From: JABGPL01 sp964387885
Lineage (GTDB): Bacteria; Electryoneota; AABM5-125-24; Hatepunaeales; Hatepunaeaceae
Direction of reading: 5' to 3'
Assembly (NCBI GenBank): GCA_964387885.1
Contig: CAYLYZ010000005.1
Location: 1-64,000, forward strand
Length of the DNA stretch: 64,000 bases
Below, one piece after another: positions 56,684 through 64,000 of this stretch. The notes beneath the pieces are model-generated. The model was not told the origin of the DNA. It searched no databases and saw only the letters and a list, made by a program, of their open reading frames with translations. A program made the position numbers and the translations under genes. The first letter of the stretch is position 1; the number at the start of each line of letters is the position of its first letter.

Positions 56684-57763
56684 TCAAACGTTAAATCTTA
56701 CGTTCATTACATCTCCGTCCCGCATAATATATTCTTTCCCTTCCAGACGCATCTTGCCCGTTTTTTTAAGCTCAATTTCAGATCCCGCATTGAGTAAATC
56801 TGCCCAGTTATACATTTCTGCGCGGATAAATCCTCTTGCAATGTCTTCGTGAATAACACGTGCAGCCTTGACTGCAGATGACCCCTTTGCAACTGACCAG
56901 GCTCGTGATTCTTTTGGTCCGATGGTTAAAAAGGTTATCAAGCCCATCAACTCAAATGTCGCTTCAATAATCCGGTCGAGAGCAGGCAGTGAAAAACCGA
57001 GTTCGTCCATAAAGGGAGCTCGTTCTTCTTCATCCAACATGTTAATTTCAGACTCCATACCAGCCGCGACAGCCACCCATTTAACATGATCTCGGAGGCA
57101 GCCCACCTTTTCTCGCATCTCAGCAAGATGAGTTTCCGCTTCCTGAGCGTTTTCATCACCAAGGTTTAAAACCACAAGAAGCGGTTTCATACTGAGAAAA
57201 GAAAATCCACGCAGTCTTTTTTGCTCATCAGGTGTAAACTCCAGATCGCGTAACGATCCCTCAGCAGCAAGTTGCACCCGGCACTTTTCAAGCAGTTCAG
57301 ATTCATTTTTTGATTCTTTGTCGTGCATTTTGGAAAGTCGGGTCAACCTCCTCTCCACAACATCAAGGTCGCTGATGATGAATTCAAAAGCCGCATCACT
57401 CAGATCACGGAGTGGATCTACGTTTCCTGCGGGATGTGAAACTATCGGATTTTCAAAATCTCGAACCACTATTGCAAGCATATCTGCTCCACGCAGTTCG
57501 GATAAGTACCATGCGGGATATGGCTCTGGCTTATCAGATTTGGCAGCATATCCCGGCACATCAACGTAATCTACAGTTGCATGCACAATCTTTCTCGCTT
57601 TAACTATTTCCGCAAGCTGATCTAATCGATCATCATTCAGTTTCGCAACTCCACGCCGAGTTTCGCGACTACTCGCATCAAAACTGCCCAGCTCCTGGTT
57701 AGTTAATATTGAAAAAAGTGTAGATTTTCCGGACAACGGCGGTCCGACTATTCCACATTCCAT
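56684..57763 (-). CDS. divergent YchF/OBG-type P-loop NTPase with TGS domain
   Basis: A 359-residue protein close to the length of YchF. It has P-loop GPPLSGKST at 7-15 and switch-II region DVPGYA, and VVLNLGDENA stands at the usual NxxE specificity position. The C-terminal TGS-like domain is well kept (ESRAWSVAKGSSAVKAARVIHEDIARGFIRAE ... DVMNVRFNV). Canonical YchF has PNVGKS and DIAGLV, both changed here, so it may be a paralogue. YchF proteins bind ATP, associate with ribosomes and respond to stress. ATG 57763 is chosen (AGGA 7 bases upstream); a longer reading from 57853 is unlikely. Gene symbol withheld because of the divergence. Confidence 0.85.
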   Translation of the reverse strand: MECGIVGPPLSGKSTLFSILTNQELGSFDASSRETRRGVAKLNDDRLDQLAEIVKARKIVHATVDYVDVPGYAAKSDKPEPYPAWYLSELRGADMLAIVVRDFENPIVSHPAGNVDPLRDLSDAAFEFIISDLDVVERRLTRLSKMHDKESKNESELLEKCRVQLAAEGSLRDLEFTPDEQKRLRGFSFLSMKPLLVVLNLGDENAQEAETHLAEMREKVGCLRDHVKWVAVAAGMESEINMLDEEERAPFMDELGFSLPALDRIIEATFELMGLITFLTIGPKESRAWSVAKGSSAVKAARVIHEDIARGFIRAEMYNWADLLNAGSEIELKKTGKMRLEGKEYIMRDGDVMNVRFNV

Positions 57764-58003
57764 TCTATGTCCTAAAGGTTTTCGGATTCTATGATTTTGT
57801 TTCGGGAAACAGAGCCTATCAGGTCGAACTGCGCTCCTGCCCCGAGCAACCAATTAATATAATACCATAACTATAATAAACTGTAATCTTTCGAGCATTT
57901 CTAATCAATTGCATTACATTTCAGGTGAAATTAAACATGAGATAAACCACAATAAATAGAAATTAGTTTGTGCAAAAAAAATCAACATATTTTCAGAATA
58001 CAC

Positions 58004-58032
58004 TTGACAACTGAACTAATGTTCAGTATATT
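58004..58032 (+). promoter_or_regulatory. promoter with LexA-like operator in spacer
   Basis: TTGACA (58004-58009) and TATATT (58027-58032) are 17 bases apart. The spacer contains the perfect 16-bp palindrome CTGAACTAATGTTCAG (58011-58026). It has both the Gram-positive SOS-box core GAAC-N4-GTTC and the outer CTG-N10-CAG of the E. coli box. The position would block RNA polymerase when bound. It leads to VOC, DUF6504 and dinB. Confidence 0.7.
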
Positions 58033-58079
58033 TCTCACGAAACATGTTTTCATTAGATTAAATACAAGGAGTCAAAAAA

Positions 58080-58433
58080 ATGAGTAATCCAGTCGTTCAT
58101 TTCGAAATTGCCACAAAGGACAGCGCAAAAGCATGTGAATTTTATGGCAAATTATTCAACTGGAATATCCGTGTTATGGATACTATGAACTATTCTCTCG
58201 TTGAAGAAGGTGAAGGCGGCATACCTGGTGGTATCTTTCAGGGAGAAGAGGATCAATGCCCACCATATGTCACAATTTATGTTAAGGTGGATGACCTTCA
58301 GAAAAGTCTCGACCATGCAATCGAGTTAGGAGGCACACAGGTTGTCCCTCCAACCCACATTTCAGAAGCAGGTTCTTTCGCGATGTTCAGTGATCCGGAT
58401 GGAAACGTCATCGGCTTATGGAAGGCAGCGTAG
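58080..58433 (+). CDS. VOC-superfamily (glyoxalase-like) protein
   Basis: A 117-residue protein of the vicinal-oxygen-chelate fold. It has two beta-alpha-beta-beta-beta halves: VHFEIATKDSAKACEFYGKLFNW near the start and VTIYVKVDDLQKSLDHAIELGG in the middle, ending SDPDGNVIGLW. A possible metal ligand is H7. The family covers glyoxalases, dioxygenases and antibiotic-resistance proteins; this type is often called bleomycin-resistance/glyoxalase-like, and no substrate is evident. ATG 58080 has AAGGAG upstream. It is the first gene behind the operator-bearing promoter at 58004, and DNA polymerase IV follows. Confidence 0.88.
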   Translation: MSNPVVHFEIATKDSAKACEFYGKLFNWNIRVMDTMNYSLVEEGEGGIPGGIFQGEEDQCPPYVTIYVKVDDLQKSLDHAIELGGTQVVPPTHISEAGSFAMFSDPDGNVIGLWKAA

Positions 58434-58587
58434 AATCTGATTATTTGATGTTTCCCTGCACTACAGGGGAATACGGATAGAATATCATATCGGACCAAAC
58501 TCTTTCACATTCATGGTGTGTAACTCAATCCGGATTTTCAAATCACTGGAAGGTCCGGGTTGTATTTAACAACATAAAGTAAGCAAA

Positions 58588-58603
58588 TACCTGATATCAG
58601 GTA
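58588..58603. promoter_or_regulatory. 16-bp perfect palindrome upstream of the DUF6504 gene
   Basis: TACCTGATATCAGGTA lies 18 bases before the TTG start at 58621. It could be a second operator or a small hairpin in the transcript. No good promoter boxes flank it. Confidence 0.45.
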
Positions 58604-58620
58604 CAATTTGGAACAGGAAA

Positions 58621-58875
58621 TTGCAGTACGAATCTCTCACTGAACCAATTGAGGTCATTGTACATTTTGCCTCAAACGGAATCAGACCCATCCGTTTTCT
58701 GTGGCGAGGAGCAGCTCATCGAGTCGAAACTGTTCGAGGAAAATGGACAACTCTTGAAGGACAACGGCAATGCCGCCATTTCGCTGTAACCGCAGATGGT
58801 GTTGGTAACTGCGAAATAGTATTTGATCTCGATTCAATGATTTGGAAAATCGAATCCGTTGCAGTCATGAACTAA
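58621..58875 (+). CDS. DUF6504-like protein
   Basis: An 84-residue protein with the DUF6504 pattern. EPIEVIVHFASNGIRPIRFLWRGAAHRVETV is followed by a conserved W (GKWTTLEG), then strands HFAVTADGVGNCEIVFDLDSMIWKIESV. This small domain is often next to or fused with Y-family polymerases, and dinB is 101 bases downstream, which supports the call. The start is TTG 58621 with AGGAAA just before; no ATG fits. Function is not known; a DNA-damage link is inferred from context. Confidence 0.72.
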   Translation: MQYESLTEPIEVIVHFASNGIRPIRFLWRGAAHRVETVRGKWTTLEGQRQCRHFAVTADGVGNCEIVFDLDSMIWKIESVAVMN

Positions 58876-58976
58876 ATATTCACATCAAATTACATTGTAA
58901 TTTCACAAGCAAGGTAACATGTTTTAAGTTGGAAACAATCGGATGAAAGATAATCTAAATATAGCCTTGGGCAATA

Positions 58977-60341
58977 ATGGGATGGCAAAAAGGACCGGGT
59001 AGCAGGTACGCACCATTAACACCTGCTGTGCTGGATCCGGGGTGTGAGGAACACTCACCGGAAATCCCCCGAACCTACCTCCATATCGATATGGACGCCT
59101 TTTTCGCTTCGGTTGAAGAGCGAGATAATCCGGATCTGAAAGGAAAACCGGTCGCTGTTGGGGGAGGTCCCGGAAAAAGAGGTGTTGTAACTACCGCAAA
59201 TTATGTCGCCAGAAAATTCGGATTACACTCGGGCATGTCTTCATTCGAAGCTCAAAAGAAATGTCCGGATGCGGTGTTTCTCCCAATCAACGGCAGTAAA
59301 TATATATATGTATCTGCCCAGATAATGGCTGCCCTTGAAAGTTTCTCACCCATTGTCAGACCATTATCCGTTGATGAGGCTTCTCTGGATATTACCGGAT
59401 GTGACCGTCATTATGGCAACCTCGCGATGCTTGGTCAGGCAATAAAGGACAAAATTCGCGAGAAGTTTGAACTTCCCTGTACTGTGGGGATTGGGCCTAA
59501 CAGACTTATTGCGAAAATGGCAGCCAACATCGGCAAACCAGATGGTTTATTAGTCCTCGATTCAGAGGGAGCAGCAAAAGCATTTGCTCCACTTCCGGTT
59601 GATAAAATGGTCGGCATTGGCAAGTCCACATCTGCCGCACTTGAAGGAATCGGGATTAGAACATTAGGTGATCTGGCAAATTGTTCGGACTATAAACTTA
59701 AAAACCGGTTCGGGATTATTGGTCCAAACATGAAGAAGATGGCTCGTGGAGAATGGGCAGGAAGAATGCGTCTTGATGATGAACGCGCACCGATTGAAAA
59801 ATCTATCGGGCACTCAAGAACATTCAGCGAGAATATTTCCGATATTGTTGAACTCAGATGCCGTCTTGTTGGTCTGTCGGAAATGGTTGCACGAAGAGTG
59901 CGACGTGCACAGGTTGTTGGGCAGGTTCTTACATTGAAACTGCGATACCCCGATTTCAGGACACCAAGTCACCAGATGCGAATGCCCTCAGCTACAGATG
60001 ATGAAGAAACTCTTATCGACTATGCCTGGAAACTGCTTAGTGAGCTCTGGAATCCGGGAGCACCTGTACGCCTGCTGGGTGTATCTCTCCGTGAGCTCGC
60101 CCCAAAAAAAGAATGGTCAGGACAATTGAACCTGTTTTCATTAAGAAGGCAAAGACGGGCATGTGATCTTCACGAGGCTTTAGATACTCTTCGCGACCGA
60201 TTCGGAGAAAATGTTGTCTCGCGTGCAATGAGTGGCAGATACAAGGGAAAACCAAAGCGAGGATCTTCAGGCGAAATTATCCCATTTGGCCACCGTTTAT
60301 CCATGAGTCGTCAACCTGCAACTTCTGATATTCCAAACTAA
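58977..60341 (+). CDS. dinB: DNA polymerase IV (Y-family, translesion)
   Basis: DinB copies past damaged bases. The 454-residue product has the Y-family catalytic residues in YLHIDMDAFFASVE (D38, D40) and SVDEASLDIT (D133, E134). It has a helix-hairpin-helix-like thumb region (VGIGKSTSAALEGIGIRTLGDL) and a little-finger domain. QLNLF at about 383-387 is the beta-clamp binding motif. The N-terminus carries about 30 extra residues before the first strand. ATG 58977 has only a weak ribosome site. It lies downstream of the LexA-like promoter at 58004, with VOC and DUF6504 between, so SOS control of the whole unit is likely. Confidence 0.95.
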   Translation: MGWQKGPGSRYAPLTPAVLDPGCEEHSPEIPRTYLHIDMDAFFASVEERDNPDLKGKPVAVGGGPGKRGVVTTANYVARKFGLHSGMSSFEAQKKCPDAVFLPINGSKYIYVSAQIMAALESFSPIVRPLSVDEASLDITGCDRHYGNLAMLGQAIKDKIREKFELPCTVGIGPNRLIAKMAANIGKPDGLLVLDSEGAAKAFAPLPVDKMVGIGKSTSAALEGIGIRTLGDLANCSDYKLKNRFGIIGPNMKKMARGEWAGRMRLDDERAPIEKSIGHSRTFSENISDIVELRCRLVGLSEMVARRVRRAQVVGQVLTLKLRYPDFRTPSHQMRMPSATDDEETLIDYAWKLLSELWNPGAPVRLLGVSLRELAPKKEWSGQLNLFSLRRQRRACDLHEALDTLRDRFGENVVSRAMSGRYKGKPKRGSSGEIIPFGHRLSMSRQPATSDIPN

Positions 60342-60898
60342 TATATTTCTACAACAATTTGTATATACACTATTTCGGTCGTATTCTTTTAAAATTTGTC
60401 TTATTGATTTCTTCCCGTTGTTTGGCATTACAACAATATTGGGATTGTATTACCACAATTATCCATATTAATTTGGGTTTGTTTCCATTTTGGTTTTACG
60501 CTCAGACACAATCACTGATATAGGGTTAATTGCTAATTTGGGCCTTTTACCATTATCATTTTCAATGAATTAATTGTTGGATAACGGACACCTTTCGATT
60601 TAGAGGCTTTCAATTCTTAATACAGATTATTATTATTACAGTACTGCTCGCTACGAATTTGCTACCATTTTGGCTACATAAACCGTGTTTTGTGATTACC
60701 TTGTCCCGGAGACAAATCAGATTGTATTCACTATCTAACATGACCACTCTTCAGGTTTTTGGTTTGTTGTGTGCAAAAACTTCTTTTTCCATTACACAAG
60801 CAACGTCTTTTCAGTGTTATTCCGAGACACTCTATTCAAGTTTCGGTTCTACATACTTTCAATGTCCAGTTTCGCCAGTTTCTGCCTCGGAATAAACA
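60342..60898. other. 557-base intergenic region without a clear gene
   Basis: A/T-rich and without a supported ORF; the 78-codon frame at 60659-60895 has no ribosome site or protein-like composition. CCATTTTGG occurs twice (near 60490 and 60664). I see no hairpin with a T-tract. It must hold a promoter for the WD40 gene but I cannot place it. Confidence 0.5.
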
Positions 60899-62644
60899 TT
60901 GAATTATTATCAGAAACTAATATTATGGATTGGCATCGGAATAATTGCCTGCATGGGATTATTCCCTCCCTGGGTGATGACCCGTTTAATTGATGGGGCT
61001 GTCTTTACGAAAGCAATTGGGTATTCCTTCATTTTTGCATCACCTGAAGATGCAAATACTATCGACTTTCTGAGGTTGATAGTACAATGGTTTGTTATTA
61101 TTATCATCACCCTCGCACTTATTTTTACTTTCAAAGATCCCACAAAACTCAAACCACTGCCCTCTGTAGATTCTTCGGATACTCAGGATAATCGGGATAA
61201 TCAGGATATTCAGGATGAACCAGTTGAAGGTACTGAAAAAACCCCCACCGCACCATTAGATATTCTACCGGATACCGAGGCAACCGCAAAAGACAGGATG
61301 GAGCTTTTCGGTGGTGCTGAACCTATGAACACGTATGAGCAGAGGCAGACGTTCCCAACCCTCCAGGAGTTGGTCAAGCGGGAAGCAGAAAAATCCCAGG
61401 CAGAAGATAAAGATGATACTGATGATATTGAAAAAGAAGAAGAAGAAAAACAAAAAGAGGCAGCTGAAGAAGATAAAAAAGAAGATCCAAGATTTCTTAA
61501 AGCAATTCATGTGTTTATGGGACGTCGAGATTCGAAATATGTCCCTAAATTTATCCCCCGCAAAGTTTGGATTTGGGTTACAATCGTTGGCCTTATTGTA
61601 ATAATCGCGATTTTATTCTCCATGCCGCGATTTAAACAGAAGGGTATTTCTATCTTTATGTCCGATAGAAATTTAATCAAGGAAATGGTAACTGAGGCTT
61701 CGCAGACTAAAATGGTCAGGGGACATGAACGGTTTATTCGGTCAATTGCATATAGTCCCGATAGTAAATATTTAGTCACCGGAAGCTATGATAATACTAT
61801 CAAAATTTGGGACGCTACTGGCGGATATGAGCTCAAAACTCTTTTAGGACATACCGATCGAGTTCGATCCGTTAAATTCAGCCCTGATGGAAAGTGGATA
61901 GCTAGTGGCAGCGATGATAAAACAGTCAGGTTATGGAGTGTGGAAAGTGGTCTCGAAGCTATTGTATTTGAGGGGCACACAGATAAAGTACGAACGGTGG
62001 CGTTTCACCCTTCCGGTGAAATAATTGCCAGTGGTAGCAGCGATACTAATATTAAATTATGGAGTACAGAGAGCGTTTCTGAATTGAGGACACTTGCTGG
62101 TCATTCTGCTGAAATATGGTCAGTGGATTTTGATACAAAAGGTCGTTATCTGGCAAGTGGAGGTGATAATAAGCTGTCTGAGGGCGGCCAGATATTTTTA
62201 TGGGATTATAAATCAAGCAAAATTTTGAGAACACTCGATATTAAAACTGGGACACCTATCGCCATAGAAATCAGCCCGGATGATCAAGCGTTGGCAGCAT
62301 GTATAGCCGTTCGTGAGAAAAGCAAGGATGGCTGGGAGAGTGGGAAAATTGTAATATGGGAATTGTTTACTGGGAAAATAATCGACCATCTTAAACCCGG
62401 TCGAAATATTACGTGTACATCACTATCCTTTCACAACAATGGTCGTCTTTTGGCAAGTGGTGATAACCAGAAGAGCATTCGCTTATGGGATATTAAGCGT
62501 GGGATTGAAGTAAAGGAAATGAAAGGACATTTGAACCTGATTAGTTCAATCGCATTCAGCCCCGATGGTACCCAATTAGTAAGCGCCAGTACTGATAGGG
62601 GAAACGAAAGTGGGGAAATACATATGTGGGGACCATTTAAATAG
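60899..62644 (+). CDS. membrane-anchored WD40-repeat protein
   Basis: A 581-residue protein. Two N-terminal membrane segments (7-25 and 59-77) are followed by a charged low-complexity linker rich in Glu/Lys/Asp (about 95-200), a third membrane segment (223-241), and a C-terminal WD40 propeller of six or seven blades from about 275. The blades read GH....I.SIAFSPDGK.L.SGS.D.TIKLWD. WD40 domains are protein-binding platforms; with the three segments the propeller probably lies on one face of the inner membrane. The start is TTG 60899 with a weak GGAA upstream. It ends TAG at 62642-62644. Partner unknown. Confidence 0.83.
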   Translation: MNYYQKLILWIGIGIIACMGLFPPWVMTRLIDGAVFTKAIGYSFIFASPEDANTIDFLRLIVQWFVIIIITLALIFTFKDPTKLKPLPSVDSSDTQDNRDNQDIQDEPVEGTEKTPTAPLDILPDTEATAKDRMELFGGAEPMNTYEQRQTFPTLQELVKREAEKSQAEDKDDTDDIEKEEEEKQKEAAEEDKKEDPRFLKAIHVFMGRRDSKYVPKFIPRKVWIWVTIVGLIVIIAILFSMPRFKQKGISIFMSDRNLIKEMVTEASQTKMVRGHERFIRSIAYSPDSKYLVTGSYDNTIKIWDATGGYELKTLLGHTDRVRSVKFSPDGKWIASGSDDKTVRLWSVESGLEAIVFEGHTDKVRTVAFHPSGEIIASGSSDTNIKLWSTESVSELRTLAGHSAEIWSVDFDTKGRYLASGGDNKLSEGGQIFLWDYKSSKILRTLDIKTGTPIAIEISPDDQALAACIAVREKSKDGWESGKIVIWELFTGKIIDHLKPGRNITCTSLSFHNNGRLLASGDNQKSIRLWDIKRGIEVKEMKGHLNLISSIAFSPDGTQLVSASTDRGNESGEIHMWGPFK

Positions 62645-62938
62645 ATATATCCTTCTAATCGTACATTTGCTCGGAAAAACTGACTTTGAATTCAGATCTC
62701 ATTATTGATAAATACAGCTGCCTCAAAACAATCAGCCACCTGAAGGCAAATTCATGTTGCACATCGTATTACAGATATATTGAACACTGCTGAACCTGAT
62801 TTGTAAAATAATTCTCATTGAATTAAATATGGGCAATGACAAATATTCTTCTTATATTACAAGCATTGGAGATGATCTCAATGTTACTCCTCTGATTCGA
62901 ATCTACATCAATTTCATACGGAAATCCGAGTGTTGAGT

Positions 62939-62971
62939 TCAATGATAAATGGTCTGACCAAATATCATTGA
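62939..62971. promoter_or_regulatory. 33-bp imperfect palindrome upstream of the HDOD gene
   Basis: Arms TCAATGATA and TATCATTGA, with a partly paired centre (GGTC T GACC), lie about 87 bases before the HDOD start in an otherwise empty 413-base gap. It looks like a large operator or a stem-loop. Confidence 0.5.
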
Positions 62972-63057
62972 GATTGGTATTCACTGTGATGATCCTTTAA
63001 AACGAAAAACACATATTATGTTAGAATTCAACGCAACCAATACTGAGGAATATTCAA

Positions 63058-63948
63058 TTGCCCGGTAACATGAACAACCGAATTTTAGAGATTACCAGGC
63101 AACTTAAGAATCCACCAAAGCTACCTCCAGAAATGGTCTCTCTGTTGGAACTTATTGATAACCCGGAAACAACCGCACCAATACTGGCACGATTTATTAA
63201 CAGTGATTTAATTCTGACAACAAAAATACTGAATCTCGCAAACTCAAGCTTTTATAGATTTCCTCAAAGAATCAGAACCATTAATCACGCAATAGTGGTG
63301 TTGGGATTCCAGTCTGTTAGAGATCTCGGACTTCTAATCTCTGCTTATAAAGCACTAACAGATGGTGAATATCAAAATTATTTTGATCCCACTCAATTCT
63401 GGCTCCATTCAATTGCAACCTCTGCCGGATGCAAAATCATCGCGGAGAAAAGTAACTTCAAAATTCCTGGTGAAGTATTAGTAACAGGATTTTTACACGA
63501 TATCGGAATTTTAATCTTATGTGATAGTTTTGGAGATAGATATAAAGACATTCTTAAAACTTCCAGTGATGAAAAAATCAGCCTGTATGAGGCTGAAATG
63601 AGAGTTTTAGGATTTTCGCATGCGGATGTAGGCGGATATATTTTAGAGAAGTGGAATATTTCATCGTACCATAGTTCTGCAATTTATGATTATCCTCACC
63701 CATGGAAATCTACTGATCTACCGAATACGGCAATGCTTGTTAACTTTTCAGATATTCTGGCGCGAAGAATGGGATTGCGTATTGTTGAAAGTGATATGTT
63801 TCCTGAAATTCATCCCAAAGTAATTTCATATTTGAATCTCAGGCTTATGGGATCGGGAGATATTGATTGGGATTATTATCGAGGTCTTTTATCTGACGAG
63901 ATGAATAATGCCAGAGCATTCTTAAGTGTCCTGAGAGCAAATAACTGA
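63058..63948 (+). CDS. HDOD-domain signalling protein
   Basis: A 296-residue protein with an HDOD (HD-related output) domain over most of its length. The typical ASNDLILTTKILNLANSSFY-like stretch is here SDLILTTKILNLANSSFY near 50-67, followed by INHAIVVLGFQSVRDLGL, GFLHDIGILILCD near 142-154, and FSHADVGGYILEKW. HDOD proteins lack hydrolase residues and usually act in stress, motility or two-component signalling. The start is TTG 63058, chosen for GAGGA 8 bases upstream; ATG 63070 is an alternative. It begins a further transcription unit that runs to the end of the window. Confidence 0.88.
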   Translation: MPGNMNNRILEITRQLKNPPKLPPEMVSLLELIDNPETTAPILARFINSDLILTTKILNLANSSFYRFPQRIRTINHAIVVLGFQSVRDLGLLISAYKALTDGEYQNYFDPTQFWLHSIATSAGCKIIAEKSNFKIPGEVLVTGFLHDIGILILCDSFGDRYKDILKTSSDEKISLYEAEMRVLGFSHADVGGYILEKWNISSYHSSAIYDYPHPWKSTDLPNTAMLVNFSDILARRMGLRIVESDMFPEIHPKVISYLNLRLMGSGDIDWDYYRGLLSDEMNNARAFLSVLRANN

Positions 63949-64000
63949 TATTGCAAATATTACTACTCCTGAACCGCCAATTCAAGCACTACATAGTATA

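Noticed and set aside
57764..57853. N-terminal extension of the YchF-like protein
   Set aside because: ATG 57763 with AGGA upstream begins directly at the P-loop strand.
60659..60895. 78-codon ORF before the WD40 gene
   Set aside because: No ribosome site, composition unlike protein and no recognisable domain.

Overview
The window is about 64 kb of roughly 40-45% GC bacterial chromosome. Ten predicted secreted proteins end in a Por/T9SS-type C-terminal sorting domain announced by P-N-P-F-N. This points to the Fibrobacterota-Chlorobiota-Bacteroidota (FCB) superphylum, most likely one of its candidate or deep lineages (Marinimicrobia, Calditrichota, Electryoneota or similar). The phylum assignment is an inference from family content only. 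TAG, TGA and TAA all end genes here, so there is no sign of a recoded stop.

Region 1 (1-11.3 kb, minus strand) is mostly housekeeping. A GH18 chitinase-like gene broken by one in-frame TAG is followed by the protein-quality genes tig, clpP and clpX. Upstream of these lies a tightly overlapping four-gene unit, ptuA-ptuB-ispG-ispH. Its first two genes look like a Septu-type anti-phage ATPase and HNH nuclease; its last two are the final MEP isoprenoid enzymes. The GTPase gene der comes next, bracketed on both sides by short tetraloop palindromes, and then a tRNA-Gly(CCC).

Region 2 (11.4-33.5 kb, minus strand) is a block of very large exported proteins: a pair of parallel beta-helix paralogues, a 1983-residue C25 (gingipain-family) peptidase, and three FG-GAP/beta-propeller proteins. 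A B12-type radical SAM enzyme and a small TPR lipoprotein sit among them. Three proteins share a duplicated module just ahead of the sorting tail that I cannot assign to a named family.

Region 3 (33.6-38.1 kb, minus strand) holds a TauE/SafE transporter, leuD without leuC, a transglutaminase-like protein preceded by a 55-bp tandem repeat array carrying promoter-like boxes, and a PAP2 phosphatase.

Region 4 (38.5-46.3 kb, plus strand) contains three tandem paralogues (propeller, PKD-like domains, sorting tail). Two of them share 218 identical bases. Between the first two lie a strong promoter, a 70-residue orphan ORF with an excellent ribosome site, and a small secreted protein.

Region 5 (46.5-57.8 kb, minus strand) has signal peptidase I with a clear terminator, and a run of four LPP20/DUF6175-like envelope proteins. 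A glycosyltransferase overlaps a 1012-residue TPR protein, and a divergent YchF-like P-loop protein follows.

Region 6 (58-64 kb, plus strand) has a likely SOS unit: a VOC protein, a DUF6504 protein and DNA polymerase IV behind a promoter whose spacer contains a LexA-like box. After it come a membrane-anchored WD40 protein and an HDOD protein. Several structured intergenic elements recur across the window and may be a family of non-coding mobile or REP-like repeats.
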